Of a DNA stretch of 40,574 nucleotides, positions 7,162 to 16,841 are shown piece by piece. Source of the stretch: Clostridium sp. CAG:524 (GTDB taxonomy: Bacteria; Bacillota_I; Bacilli_A; RF39; UBA660); contig FR880098.1 of NCBI GenBank assembly GCA_000434555.1, positions 59,425 through 99,998 on the forward strand, written 5' to 3'. The first letter of the stretch is position 1. Each line of letters begins with the position of its first letter. The notes beneath the pieces were generated by a model that saw nothing but the letters and a program-made list of their open reading frames with translations, searched no databases and had not been told where the DNA came from. Position numbers and translations under genes: made by a program.

Positions 7162-8787
7162 ATGGAATACATATCATTGTATCGTAAATATAGACCAAAG
7201 ACATTTAGTGATGTCGTAGGACAAGAAGTTGTTGTAAAAATTCTAAAAAACAGCATATTAAATAATAAAATTAGTCATGCATATATATTCAGTGGCCCTA
7301 GAGGAACAGGAAAAACAAGTATAGCAAAAATATTTTCTAAAGCTGTTAACTGTCTAAATACTACTGATGGTGATCTATGCAATAATTGTGAAAATTGTTT
7401 ACAAAATATAGATGAAGAAATTGATATTATAGAAATAGATGCAGCAAGTAACAACGGTGTTGATGAGATAAGAGAAATAAGAAACAATGTTAAACTAATG
7501 CCAGTACATTTAAAATATAAAGTATACATCATAGATGAAGTTCACATGTTATCAACAAGTGCATTTAACGCTTTACTAAAAACATTAGAAGAACCTCCTA
7601 AACATGTAATTTTTATATTAGCTACAACAGAATTTAATAAAATTCCAGCGACCGTTATATCTAGATGCCAAAAGTTTGATTTTAAGAAAATTACTAATAA
7701 ACAAATCGAAGATAGATTAAAGTATATTTTAGAGCAAGAGAAAAAAAGCTTAAATGGCGAAGTAATATCATTAATTGCAAAATTAAGTGATGGTGGTCTT
7801 AGAGATGCTATTAATATGCTAGATCAGGTGATATCGCTAGAAAAAGAAAATGTAACTGTAGACGATGTATACAATTTAATAGGCGATATTAGCGAAAAAA
7901 ATATTATAATTTTACTTGAAAATATTGTGTCAGGAAATATAAAAGAAACACTTAAAAATATTAATGAATATTATGAAGAAGGTAAAAATTTTATTAATAT
8001 TTGTGAGAGATTACAACTACTAATTCGTAACATAATTATATTTAATAATACTGATAATTATTTTGATAAAGAATATGAAAAAAAATTACTAGATTTTTCT
8101 CATATAGAATTAGAATACTGTGAGAAAATGTCTGATGAATTATTTAATCTAATAAACGAATTAAAGAGAACAAACAATCAAAAAATAATTACAGAAATAT
8201 CTTTCCTAAAAATGTGCTTAATGCAAAATAAAAAAGAAGAAAAAAATATTGATAAAATTGAAACAAAAAATAATTCAAAAGATAATGAAATCCCCATAAT
8301 TATCGAAGAAAAACAAAATGAAGAAAAAGAAAAAAATAAAAGTATAAAAATTAATAATGTTTTTTGTGGTCCTAGCAAAGAATTGAAAAATAATTTTGTA
8401 AAAAACTATGAAAAACTTAAAGAATTTTTATCAATAAAAGAGTACAATTCACTAGTGAATTTATTACTTAAAGCAACACCACAAATTGTAACAGAAACTA
8501 ATGTACTTTTCACATTTAAGAATAATTTTGATATAGTACTTTTTGATAATAAAATTGAAGAAATACAAGATTTATTGAGAAAAATTTTTGGAAAAAAATA
8601 CTCAGTTGTTGCTGTAAATAATGAAGAGTATTCAAACATATTAAAAGAATACAAAAAAAATATTGATTCAGGTAAAATATATAAATATATAGAAGAGCCA
8701 CATATTGAAACAAAAGATAATAAAAATACAAAAATAGAAAATACAGCAGAGACATTATTTGGAAAAGATTGTATAATAGTAGAATAG
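7162..8787 (+). CDS. dnaX: DNA polymerase III subunit gamma/tau
   Basis: This is the clamp-loader ATPase of the replicative polymerase. The 541-residue protein has Walker A GPRGTGKT at 45-52. Zinc cysteines are at 64, 73, 76 and 79, and the Walker B DEVH is at 125-128. The domain III collar runs to about residue 370. A Lys/Glu/Asn-rich linker follows, and a C-terminal tau-like domain forms the last 130 residues. AAGGAGGG provides a strong Shine-Dalgarno. It is followed by ebfC and recR, the classic dnaX-ebfC-recR operon. The A-rich linker (about 8225-8345) could allow slippage to a gamma form, but I see no clear programmed site. Confidence 0.96.
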   Translation: MEYISLYRKYRPKTFSDVVGQEVVVKILKNSILNNKISHAYIFSGPRGTGKTSIAKIFSKAVNCLNTTDGDLCNNCENCLQNIDEEIDIIEIDAASNNGVDEIREIRNNVKLMPVHLKYKVYIIDEVHMLSTSAFNALLKTLEEPPKHVIFILATTEFNKIPATVISRCQKFDFKKITNKQIEDRLKYILEQEKKSLNGEVISLIAKLSDGGLRDAINMLDQVISLEKENVTVDDVYNLIGDISEKNIIILLENIVSGNIKETLKNINEYYEEGKNFINICERLQLLIRNIIIFNNTDNYFDKEYEKKLLDFSHIELEYCEKMSDELFNLINELKRTNNQKIITEISFLKMCLMQNKKEEKNIDKIETKNNSKDNEIPIIIEEKQNEEKEKNKSIKINNVFCGPSKELKNNFVKNYEKLKEFLSIKEYNSLVNLLLKATPQIVTETNVLFTFKNNFDIVLFDNKIEEIQDLLRKIFGKKYSVVAVNNEEYSNILKEYKKNIDSGKIYKYIEEPHIETKDNKNTKIENTAETLFGKDCIIVE

Positions 8788-8805
8788 ATGAAAGGAATGA
8801 TATAA

Positions 8806-9099
8806 ATGAATATGCAAAGTTTAATGGCACAAGCCAGAAAATTACAAGGAGATATAGAAAGAATAACTAAACAAATAGAAAGTACAACATTCAAATATGA
8901 GAATGATTACGTTCTAATTGAAGGAAAAGGAAATAATACAATAGATTTAATTAAAATAAAAAATAATCAAATATTAGAAGATAGTGAAATGTTAGAAGAT
9001 ATGATACAAGTGGGAGTAAATGACGTATTAAAACAAATCAAAACTGAAAAAGATAAAAAGTTAGGTAAGTACACAAATGGTATGGGAGGCATTCTATAA
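8806..9099 (+). CDS. ebfC: Nucleoid-associated protein YbaB/EbfC family
   Basis: This is a small dimeric DNA-binding protein that coats the nucleoid. The 97-residue product starts MNMQSLMAQARKLQ, followed by a long N-terminal helix. Its C-terminus ends GKYTNGMGGIL, close to the family's typical Lys-Gly-Met-Gly tail. It lies 18 bases after dnaX and three bases before recR, which is the standard arrangement. GAAAGGA upstream is a suitable ribosome site. Confidence 0.92.
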   Translation: MNMQSLMAQARKLQGDIERITKQIESTTFKYENDYVLIEGKGNNTIDLIKIKNNQILEDSEMLEDMIQVGVNDVLKQIKTEKDKKLGKYTNGMGGIL

Positions 9100-9102
9100 C
9101 TA

Positions 9103-9702
9103 ATGGCACTACCTAGAAGTTTTCAAAATCTAGTAGAAAATCTAACTATATTACCAGGAGTAGGTGAAAAAACAGCTGAAAGATATGTCTATGCTTTATA
9201 TGAAAAAGAAGACGATGACGTTGAAGCACTAGCAAAAGCACTAATAAATTTTAAAAAAAATATTAAGACTTGTGCAATATGTGGCTGTTTAAGTGATGAA
9301 ACAAAATGCGAAGTATGTATGGATAATAGTAGAGATAAAAGTACAATTTGTGTAGTAGAGGACTCAAAAAATGTATTTTTTATTGAAAAAACAGGTAAAT
9401 ATAAAGGTTACTATCATGTATTAAATGGATTAATTTCTCCAATTGATGGAAAAAACCCAGAAGATTTAAACATTCCAGATTTAATCAATAACAGAATTAA
9501 TGAAGATACAAAAGAAATAATAATTGCATTGAATCCATCTATTGAAGGTGAAATAACATCACAATATATCCAAAAAATATTAGAAAAATATAATGTTAAA
9601 GTATCAAGATTATCATATGGACTTCCAATGGGCACTGATATAGAGTACCTTGATCCAGTTATGATTGCAAAAGCATGGGATGATAGAAAAGTAATATCAT
9701 AA
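9103..9702 (+). CDS. recR: Recombination protein RecR
   Basis: RecR works with RecO and RecF to load RecA at gaps and forms a ring clamp around DNA. The 199-residue protein is of normal length. It has an N-terminal helix-hairpin-helix (LPGVGEKTAERY at about 18-29), a four-Cys zinc finger (CAICGC ... CEVC at about 57-72), and a Toprim domain beginning ICVVEDSKN with ALNPSIEGE further on. The C-terminus reads SRLSYGLPMGTDIEYLD, near-identical to the family signature. RecF is also encoded in this window. Confidence 0.97.
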   Translation: MALPRSFQNLVENLTILPGVGEKTAERYVYALYEKEDDDVEALAKALINFKKNIKTCAICGCLSDETKCEVCMDNSRDKSTICVVEDSKNVFFIEKTGKYKGYYHVLNGLISPIDGKNPEDLNIPDLINNRINEDTKEIIIALNPSIEGEITSQYIQKILEKYNVKVSRLSYGLPMGTDIEYLDPVMIAKAWDDRKVIS

Positions 9703-9738
9703 AAAATTAATTCATAAGTTTATTAGGAGAGTAAAATT

Positions 9739-9918
9739 ATGATGATTATTAATATTATCAAAAAACTTGTTTATTCCATTTGCATATTATATACAATAAA
9801 TGTATTTATTTATAAAACAGGTAAAACAGTACCAATAAATTACTATTCAATATTTATAGTTTGCTTATTTGATTTTTTAGGAATAATAGCATTAATCTAT
9901 TTGAAATATTATCAGTAA
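9739..9918 (+). CDS. BofA-like small membrane protein
   Basis: This 59-residue ORF starts with two ATG codons after AGGAG (9725-9729). It has two hydrophobic segments (about 7-24 and 37-55). Its C-terminal half, VPINYYSIFIVCLFDFLG followed by IIALIYLK, follows the BofA pattern (VPIN, then a Gly-rich helix ending GIxAL). It also sits directly after recR, the place of bofA in B. subtilis. BofA holds the SpoIVFB protease inactive during sporulation. The protein is shorter than B. subtilis BofA (87) and lacks its N-terminal segment. Assignment rests on the motif and position; function in this organism is inference. Confidence 0.65.
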   Translation: MMIINIIKKLVYSICILYTINVFIYKTGKTVPINYYSIFIVCLFDFLGIIALIYLKYYQ

Positions 9919-9942
9919 AAAAATATATAAAAGGAGCATTAA

Positions 9943-10740
9943 TTGAAGAAGATATATCAGTATTTCGAAAAATTATATAATGAAGATAAAATAAGTCAAG
10001 CATTTCTAATAGGAAATGTTGTTTTTGATGATGTTAAAAGTGAATTAGAAGAAACATTGAATAGTTTCTTTTTTCAAAATAATATAACTTTAGAAGAAAA
10101 TCCTGATATTTATTTGCTAAAAACTGAAGATGGGTACGTGAGTAAAGACAAAATCAAAGAATTATTAAAAAACTTATCTACAACATCACAATTTAACAAC
10201 ACAAAAGTATATATTATAGAAGACACAGAAAAAATGAGTGATACAGTTTATAATGCAATACTAAAAACATTAGAAGAACCAAGTCCTGGCATATACGCAA
10301 TACTTCTAACAAATAATATAGATGCAGTTAAACCAACCATCGTTAGTAGATGTCAAAAAATATTTGTTAATGCTAATAAAGAAAAAGAAACACTAGAAGA
10401 AAATACAAATATAGAATGCGATGAAATAATAGAAAATTTAGAATTAAATGGTGTTGAATCAATAGCTAAATATAATAAAATTTATACCATAATTAGTGAT
10501 AGAGATAAATTTATAAAAATATTATATGCAATGCTAGATAGATATAAAAAAGTATTATATGATATAGTTAATGAAAAAAATGATGAAAAAAATGATATAA
10601 TATATATGAAAAACGACATAAATACTCTATCAAAGAAGATACTTATTATTGATAAATTTATTAGTTTATCAGCAAATTATTTAAATAAAAACTTAATGAT
10701 AGATAGATTTATTATAGAAATGTGGGGAAATAATAAATGA
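9943..10740 (+). CDS. holB: DNA polymerase III subunit delta' (HolB)
   Basis: This is the clamp-loader delta-prime subunit. The 265-residue protein has the AAA+ fold with SRC-type sensor SRCQKIF near 137-143 and LKTLEEPSPG near 107-116. It lacks a Walker A lysine motif, as expected for delta-prime. The start is TTG at 9943, seven bases after AAGGAG. It gives MKKIYQYFEKL, and no better ATG is near. It ends in TGA overlapping the ATG of ricT (ATGA), so translation is coupled. B. subtilis has the same holB-ricT pair. Confidence 0.92.
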   Translation: MKKIYQYFEKLYNEDKISQAFLIGNVVFDDVKSELEETLNSFFFQNNITLEENPDIYLLKTEDGYVSKDKIKELLKNLSTTSQFNNTKVYIIEDTEKMSDTVYNAILKTLEEPSPGIYAILLTNNIDAVKPTIVSRCQKIFVNANKEKETLEENTNIECDEIIENLELNGVESIAKYNKIYTIISDRDKFIKILYAMLDRYKKVLYDIVNEKNDEKNDIIYMKNDINTLSKKILIIDKFISLSANYLNKNLMIDRFIIEMWGNNK

Positions 10741-11540
10741 AAGCTGTTGGAGTAGAATTCAAAGATAAAGGCAAATTATATACTTTTTTTGACAATGATT
10801 TGGAAATAAAATTAAATGATAAAGTTATTGTTAATACTGAAAGAGGATTACAGTTTGGTAAAATAGGTGCAATTTTTGGAGAACTAAATGATGGAAAAGA
10901 CCATGCACTAGTATATAAAATTGCTACAGAAGAAGATGAAATTCAAAATCAAAAAAATGTAGAAGAAGCAGAAAAAGCCTTAATTAAAGCACAAGAAATT
11001 GCTGAAAAAACAAAACTAGATATGAAATTTTTAGATGCATTTTTTACATTTGATAGAAAACAATTAGTATTTCAATTTTTATCTGATAATCGAATAGATT
11101 TTAGAGAACTTGCTAAGTCACTAGCTGGAATTTACAAAACAAGAATTGAATTAAGACAAGTAGGAGTAAGAGACAAAGCAAAAAATATATCTGGAATTGG
11201 ACAATGTGGAAGAAAAATTTGCTGTTCAAGTTTTCTAAATGATTTAGATTCAGTTGGAATTGCACAGGTAAAAAATCAAAATTTAGCGTTAAATCCAAGT
11301 AAAATAAATGGAATATGTGGAAGATTATTATGCTGTCTTAAATATGAAGATGATTTATACACAGAATATAGAAAAGGATTACCTGAAGTGGGCGATAAAA
11401 AAACATATGAAGATGAAGCAGGAACAGTAATTTCAGTAGATATTCCAAATAGAAAATATACATTACTCACAGAAAAAGGAAATAAAATTGAAGTAAAGGT
11501 ACCATTAAATAATGAAAGAAAATTCAACAAGAAAAATTAA
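10737..11540 (+). CDS. ricT: PSP1-domain protein RicT (YaaT)
   Basis: RicT is part of the Ric complex (RicA-RicF-RicT), an iron-sulfur protein assembly that promotes RNase Y-dependent mRNA maturation and affects biofilm, competence and sporulation. The 267-residue protein has the PSP1 core with several conserved Cys: GQCGRKICC (about 158-166) and ICGRLLCCLKYE (about 197). These are the cluster ligands in the family. The ORF overlaps holB by four bases and trmN6 by 29. Whether RicA and RicF homologues exist elsewhere in the genome is not visible here. Confidence 0.93.
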   Translation: MKAVGVEFKDKGKLYTFFDNDLEIKLNDKVIVNTERGLQFGKIGAIFGELNDGKDHALVYKIATEEDEIQNQKNVEEAEKALIKAQEIAEKTKLDMKFLDAFFTFDRKQLVFQFLSDNRIDFRELAKSLAGIYKTRIELRQVGVRDKAKNISGIGQCGRKICCSSFLNDLDSVGIAQVKNQNLALNPSKINGICGRLLCCLKYEDDLYTEYRKGLPEVGDKKTYEDEAGTVISVDIPNRKYTLLTEKGNKIEVKVPLNNERKFNKKN

Positions 11541-12255
11541 TGATTTAGTTAATTATAAAAATATAAAAATAATTCAAGATAAAAATTATTTCAATTTCAG
11601 TTTGGATTCAGTGTTATTACCTAATTTTGTTACATTAAATCCAAATACAAAAATGATCTTAGATTTATGTAGTGGAAACCTACCAATACCATTAATTTTA
11701 AGTACTAAAACCAATGCAAATATCTATGCAGTTGAACTTCAACAAGAAATATATGATTTAGCAAAAGAAACATTAAAAATAAATAATTTAGAAAATAGAA
11801 TAACTTTATATAATGATAATGCAAAAAATATGACAAACAAGTTCGAAACAGACACATTTGATTTAATAACATGTAATCCACCATATTTCAAATACAGCGA
11901 TACAAGTTTAATCAATGATAATATAATAAAATCAATAGCGAGACATGAGATAGAAATAAATATTGAAGATATTATCAAAATATCAAAAAAATTGTTAAAA
12001 AATGGTGGTTCATTATCAATAGTACATCGTACAGAAAGATTAATCGAAATAATAGAATTAATGAGAAAAAATAATATAGAACCTAAAAGGATAAGATTTA
12101 TTTATCCTAAAGAGAATACTGAATCAAATCTAATATTAATTGATGGCAAAAAAAATGGTAATCCAGGTCTAAAAATATTACCGCCGTTAGTTGTGCATAA
12201 TAATGATGGAAGCTATACAGAAGAAGTATTAAAAATGTTTGGAAGTGAAAATTAA
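11512..12255 (+). CDS. trmN6: tRNA1(Val) A37 N6-methyltransferase family protein
   Basis: This is a class I SAM-dependent methyltransferase of the YfiC/YabB group, which modifies the adenine at position 37 of a tRNA. The 247-residue product has the SAM loop region LDLCSGNLPIPL near residue 46-57 and the amino-methyltransferase signature CNPPYF near 122-127. FSLDSVLLPNF at the N-terminus is family-typical. The ATG at 11512 lies inside the end of ricT; no alternative start fits. It is followed by rsmI with a one-base overlap, as in B. subtilis yabB-yabC (yazA is missing here). The exact tRNA substrate is inferred from family. Confidence 0.85.
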   Translation: MKENSTRKINDLVNYKNIKIIQDKNYFNFSLDSVLLPNFVTLNPNTKMILDLCSGNLPIPLILSTKTNANIYAVELQQEIYDLAKETLKINNLENRITLYNDNAKNMTNKFETDTFDLITCNPPYFKYSDTSLINDNIIKSIARHEIEINIEDIIKISKKLLKNGGSLSIVHRTERLIEIIELMRKNNIEPKRIRFIYPKENTESNLILIDGKKNGNPGLKILPPLVVHNNDGSYTEEVLKMFGSEN

Positions 12256-13094
12256 TGATACAAAAAAGTTATGAAAATAGTGAATATGGAAAACTATATT
12301 TAATACCAACACCAATAGGTAATTTAGATGATATTACTTTAAGAGCAATTAAAACATTAGAAATGGTCGATATAGTTTATGCAGAGGATACAAGAGAAAC
12401 ATTAAATTTACTTAAATATTTAAAAATCAATAAAAAAGTTGAATCATGCCATAAATATACAGAAATGAAACACAAAGATAAAATAGTTCAAATATTAAAA
12501 TTGGGTAAGAATATAGGATATGTAACAGATAGAGGAACACCTCTTATAAGCGATCCTGGAAATGTAATTGTTGACGAATCAATAAAACAAAATATTACAG
12601 TAATTGCTCTACCGGGACCTAATGCATTATTACCAGCAATAAATATGTCTGGACTAAGTAATGAAAGATTTTTATTTTATGGATTTTTAAATAGTAAACA
12701 ATCACTTGCAAAGAAAGAACTAATAGATTTAAAAGATATAAAACAAACAATAATATTTTACGAATCACCACATAGAATAACAGACACTTTATCACAAATA
12801 TTAGATGTATTTGGTAATAGAAATATAGCAATAGTAAGAGAAATATCAAAAATACATGAAGAAGTAATACGAGATAATATTGAAAATATTTTAAAAATAT
12901 CGGATACATTAAAGGGTGAAATGGTTATAATAGTAGAGGGTAACAAAAAGGAAGAAACGCTAGAAGTAAACTATACTGAAGAGATAGACAAGTTATTAAC
13001 ACAAGGTTATTCTAAAAGAGATGCAATAAGAGAAATAGCTGATAAATATAATGTTAGTAAAAACAAACTATATAATGAATTTAAGGAGAATTAG
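12255..13094 (+). CDS. rsmI: 16S rRNA (cytidine1402-2'-O)-methyltransferase
   Basis: RsmI methylates the 2'-OH of C1402 in the ribosomal P site. The 279-residue protein carries the family motifs: LYLIPTPIGNLDDITLRA near residue 14, YAEDTRETLNLLK, and the SAM-binding segment TDRGTPLISDPG with LPGPNALLPA. The C-terminal extension (LLTQGYSKRDAIREIADKY) is the usual RsmI helical tail. The ATG overlaps the trmN6 stop by one base (TAATG). It ends one base before the pth start at 13096. Confidence 0.95.
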   Translation: MIQKSYENSEYGKLYLIPTPIGNLDDITLRAIKTLEMVDIVYAEDTRETLNLLKYLKINKKVESCHKYTEMKHKDKIVQILKLGKNIGYVTDRGTPLISDPGNVIVDESIKQNITVIALPGPNALLPAINMSGLSNERFLFYGFLNSKQSLAKKELIDLKDIKQTIIFYESPHRITDTLSQILDVFGNRNIAIVREISKIHEEVIRDNIENILKISDTLKGEMVIIVEGNKKEETLEVNYTEEIDKLLTQGYSKRDAIREIADKYNVSKNKLYNEFKEN

Positions 13095-13095
13095 T

Positions 13096-13650
13096 ATGAA
13101 GTTAGTCGTAGGACTTGGAAATCCTGATAAAAAATATGAAAAAACAAGACACAACTGTGGTTTTAGAGCCATAGATTTTTATGCTGAAAAGAATAATCTA
13201 ACATTTAAATCAAAATTCAAAGGACTATATTGTGAACAACTTGTTAACAATGAAAAACTAATTCTATTAAAACCACAAACATATATGAATTTATCAGGAG
13301 AATCAGTAATTGAATTTGTAAAATACTATAACATTGATTTAAAAGATTTAATAGTTATATATGATGACATTGATTTTGAAGTAGGAACATTCAAGATAAA
13401 AAGAAATGGTAGCGCAGGTGGACACAATGGTATTAAAAATATAATTGAGCACTTAAAAACAGAAAATATACAAAGAATAAGAATAGGTATATCAAAGAAT
13501 AATATACCACTAGATAAATATGTCATTGAAAAATTTACACAAGAAGAAGATGAAAAAATTAATCAAATACTACCAACAATTTCAAATATAATTGAAGATT
13601 TTACTATGTATGATATAGACAAATTAATGGAAAAATATAATAGGAATTAA
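13096..13650 (+). CDS. pth: Peptidyl-tRNA hydrolase
   Basis: Pth frees tRNA from prematurely released peptidyl-tRNA. The 184-residue protein begins MKLVVGLGNPDKKYEKTRHN, which contains the substrate-binding Asn and catalytic His (H19). GNGSAGGHNGIK-like RNGSAGGHNGIKNI is near 97-110. I chose the ATG at 13096 after AAGGAG. An upstream in-frame ATG at 13051 lies within rsmI and adds 15 residues unlike the family. Two bases separate it from mfd, giving the pth-mfd pair found in B. subtilis. Confidence 0.96.
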   Translation: MKLVVGLGNPDKKYEKTRHNCGFRAIDFYAEKNNLTFKSKFKGLYCEQLVNNEKLILLKPQTYMNLSGESVIEFVKYYNIDLKDLIVIYDDIDFEVGTFKIKRNGSAGGHNGIKNIIEHLKTENIQRIRIGISKNNIPLDKYVIEKFTQEEDEKINQILPTISNIIEDFTMYDIDKLMEKYNRN

Positions 13651-13651
13651 T

Positions 13652-16600
13652 ATGAAAAATAAGCTATATGAAGAACTATTTGATTTTGATATTTCTAATA
13701 TAAAGAAAATATCAGTAAGTAAAAATGAAATATATAACCAATTACTGTTATATATCTTTTTTACGTCTAAAAAAAATATTCTTCTAGTAGTACCAACACT
13801 TAATGAAGCAACTGAAATCTATAATGAAATGAAAAACTATTTAGATGAAGTATATTTATTTCCAGAAGATGACTTCATGACTAAAAAAGCAATAGCTAGT
13901 TCACCAGAACTACTATACATGAGAGCCAATATACTAAATAAATTTGAGCAAGATACTAAAAAGATAATTATAGTTCACTTAAACAGTTTTATAAAAAAAT
14001 TACCCGCTCCATCTAGTTATAAAGAAAATAGAATTAACTTAAAAATAAATAATGAAATCAATAGAGAAGAATTCATTAATAAATTAGTAAAAATCGGCTA
14101 TAAAAGAGAAAGCATGGTATATGAAACATCTGACTTCGCAGTTAGAGGCTTTATCATAGATATTTATCCAATTAATGAAGAAAATCCAATAAGAATAGAA
14201 CTCTTTGATGATACTATTGAAAAGATTAAATACTTTGATGCAGTAACTCAAAAATCAATAAAAGAAATAGAAGAAATAACAATATCACCAATTAAAGATG
14301 ACTTTGATAACAATAATTCATCAATAAGAGAATATAATAAAGATGGAATAGTTCTATTTCACAATTATAATCAACTCTTAAATCAAGAAAAAATGATAGC
14401 TCCTCAAATAAAATATTTGGATATACAAAGTGAATTATTTAAAGTTTCTAAATTAGTAAAAGAAGAAGATATATATTTAGATACAATTAACAATAGAAAT
14501 GCAGATATCAAAATAGAAGCAGAACCAATAGAAAAATATAATTCTAATAAAGAAAAATTCTTTAAAGATATAAAATTAAGTAATGGAACACTATATACAA
14601 CTAACAAGTTATTAACAGAAGAAGTCAAAAAATATGATAAAAACATAAAAATAGTGAATTACACATTAAATCATGGATTCATATATAAAAATAAGCCATA
14701 TTTTTCAGAATTTGATTTATTTGAATCTCAAAATAAAAAAGAATTAATCAAAGGAACATCACTTGGCAGTAAAATAATGTCAATAGATAGTATAAAACCA
14801 GGTGACTATGTAGTACATAGAAAATCAGGAATTGGTATATATATGGGCCTTACAACTATAGAGAAAAAAGGCTTAAAAAGAGATTACTTACTTATACAAT
14901 ATAAAGGTAATGATAAACTATATATGCCTGTAGAAGACATCACAAAATTATATAAATACTCTTCTAAAGAAGGAGTAAAACCACCTATTAATAAGTTAAA
15001 TAGTGTAGAATGGACTAAAACAAAATTAAGAATAAAAGAAAGAATCAAAAATATAACTGGTGAATTACTAAAAATATATCAAGAAAGAAATAAAGCAACA
15101 ATAGAACCATTTAAAAAAGATGATGAAGAACAATTAATATTTGAGTCAGAATTTGGATATGAAGAAACAGTAGATCAATTAAAAGCAAGTGAAGAAATAA
15201 AAAGAGATTTAGAAAAGCCAAGACCTATGGAAAGACTTCTTTGCGGAGATGTTGGTTATGGTAAAACAGAAGTAGTTTTTAGAGCAATATTTAAAACAGT
15301 TATGAATGGTAAACAAGTAGCATATCTATGTCCAACAACATTACTTTCACATCAACAATACGATTCAGCATTAAAAAGATTTCAAAATCATGGAGTAAAC
15401 ATAGATTTAATTAATAGACATTTTACTAATAAACAAGTTCAAGAAAAACTAAAAAGACTAAAAGAAGGTAAAATTGATATAATTTTTGGAACACATAGAC
15501 TTTTAAGTAATGATGTTGAATTTAAAGATTTAGGACTTCTTGTTATAGATGAAGAACATCGTTTTGGTGTAGAACAAAAAGAAAAAATAAAAAAATTAAA
15601 ATCAAATGTTCATGTTTTATCAGTTTCAGCAACACCTATCCCAAGATCACTTCAAATGTCACTTGTTGGTATAAGAGATTTATCATTAATTGAAAGTGCA
15701 CCTAGAAATAGATATCCAGTTCAAACATATGTTATTGAATATAATGAAATGTTAATAAGAGAAGCTATTCTAAAAGAAATGAGTAGAAATGGACAATCAT
15801 ATATTCTATATAACAATATTACAAATATGGAACAATTAACAGAAAAATATAAAAAACTTATTCCAGAAGCAAGGATATGTTTTGCTCATGGAAAAATGTC
15901 TAAAAATGAAATGCAAGATATAATATACGACTTTACAAATAAGAAATATGATGTATTAATAAGCACAACAATTATAGAAAATGGTATAGATATTCCTAAT
16001 GCTAATACAATAATTGTTATTGATAGTGATAGATTTGGATTAAGTCAACTTTACCAAATAAGAGGTCGTGTAGGCCGTGGTAACAGGATTGCTTATGCAT
16101 ACTTAATGTATAAAAAAGAGAAAGTATTAAACACAACTGCGTTAAAGAGACTTGATGCTATAAAAGAATTTACTGAACTTGGAAGTGGATACAAAATTTC
16201 AATGAGAGATTTAGCTATCAGGGGTGCAGGAGATATTCTTGGTAAAGAGCAAGCTGGCTTCATTGATTCTGTCGGAGTAAGTATGTATATGGAACTAGTT
16301 AATGAAGAAATAAATGGTATTACAGTAGATGAAAATGAAGAAAAAGAACCAGTACCAATAGACATACAAACTCATATTGATAAATGTTACACAGATGAAA
16401 GCGATGTAATTATAGAACTTCATAAAAAGATAAATGGAATCACAACAAGAAAAGAATTAAACGAAGTATTATCAGAAATAAGAGATAGATTTGGCATGAC
16501 AAATAAAGAATTAGAAATCTATGCTCATGAAAAATACCTTGAAAAATTATTAATGATTACAAACATAAAACTACTTGAAAATGATAATCTAAAATCAGTA

Positions 16601-16810
16601 TTAAAATTAAAGAAAGAAGTTTTTGAAGACATAAATATAGAAGAGTTATTCGTAGAATCAACAAAAATAACAACAAAATTCAATTTTCAATATAAAGGTG
16701 GCTCAATATTAATAACACTTCTAAAAGCAACATTAGAGAAAAACTATATCTACTATTTAGAAGATTTACTTGAAGTAATATATAATATGAAATTTAAGTA
16801 TAATAAATAA
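13652..16810 (+). CDS. mfd: Transcription-repair coupling factor Mfd
   Basis: Mfd is an SF2 translocase that removes RNA polymerase stalled at DNA lesions and recruits UvrA. The 1052-residue product is near the short end for the family (B. subtilis 1177). A degenerate UvrB-like N-terminal module is followed by the polymerase-interacting CarD-like domain (GDYVVHRKSGIGIYMG, about 383-400). The helicase core has Walker A CGDVGYGKTE near 531, DEEHRFG, and SVSATPIPRSL. The second RecA lobe has GRVGRG, and TRG follows. A C-terminal D7 domain is present. Confidence 0.97.
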   Translation: MKNKLYEELFDFDISNIKKISVSKNEIYNQLLLYIFFTSKKNILLVVPTLNEATEIYNEMKNYLDEVYLFPEDDFMTKKAIASSPELLYMRANILNKFEQDTKKIIIVHLNSFIKKLPAPSSYKENRINLKINNEINREEFINKLVKIGYKRESMVYETSDFAVRGFIIDIYPINEENPIRIELFDDTIEKIKYFDAVTQKSIKEIEEITISPIKDDFDNNNSSIREYNKDGIVLFHNYNQLLNQEKMIAPQIKYLDIQSELFKVSKLVKEEDIYLDTINNRNADIKIEAEPIEKYNSNKEKFFKDIKLSNGTLYTTNKLLTEEVKKYDKNIKIVNYTLNHGFIYKNKPYFSEFDLFESQNKKELIKGTSLGSKIMSIDSIKPGDYVVHRKSGIGIYMGLTTIEKKGLKRDYLLIQYKGNDKLYMPVEDITKLYKYSSKEGVKPPINKLNSVEWTKTKLRIKERIKNITGELLKIYQERNKATIEPFKKDDEEQLIFESEFGYEETVDQLKASEEIKRDLEKPRPMERLLCGDVGYGKTEVVFRAIFKTVMNGKQVAYLCPTTLLSHQQYDSALKRFQNHGVNIDLINRHFTNKQVQEKLKRLKEGKIDIIFGTHRLLSNDVEFKDLGLLVIDEEHRFGVEQKEKIKKLKSNVHVLSVSATPIPRSLQMSLVGIRDLSLIESAPRNRYPVQTYVIEYNEMLIREAILKEMSRNGQSYILYNNITNMEQLTEKYKKLIPEARICFAHGKMSKNEMQDIIYDFTNKKYDVLISTTIIENGIDIPNANTIIVIDSDRFGLSQLYQIRGRVGRGNRIAYAYLMYKKEKVLNTTALKRLDAIKEFTELGSGYKISMRDLAIRGAGDILGKEQAGFIDSVGVSMYMELVNEEINGITVDENEEKEPVPIDIQTHIDKCYTDESDVIIELHKKINGITTRKELNEVLSEIRDRFGMTNKELEIYAHEKYLEKLLMITNIKLLENDNLKSVLKLKKEVFEDINIEELFVESTKITTKFNFQYKGGSILITLLKATLEKNYIYYLEDLLEVIYNMKFKYNK

Positions 16811-16841
16811 AAAAATTACCAAAATATTACTAGGTGATTTA

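Noticed and set aside
8406..8894. 162-codon minus-strand open frame opposite dnaX
   Set aside because: It is a shadow of the well-supported dnaX frame, contains no recognisable motif, and has no suitable ribosome site.
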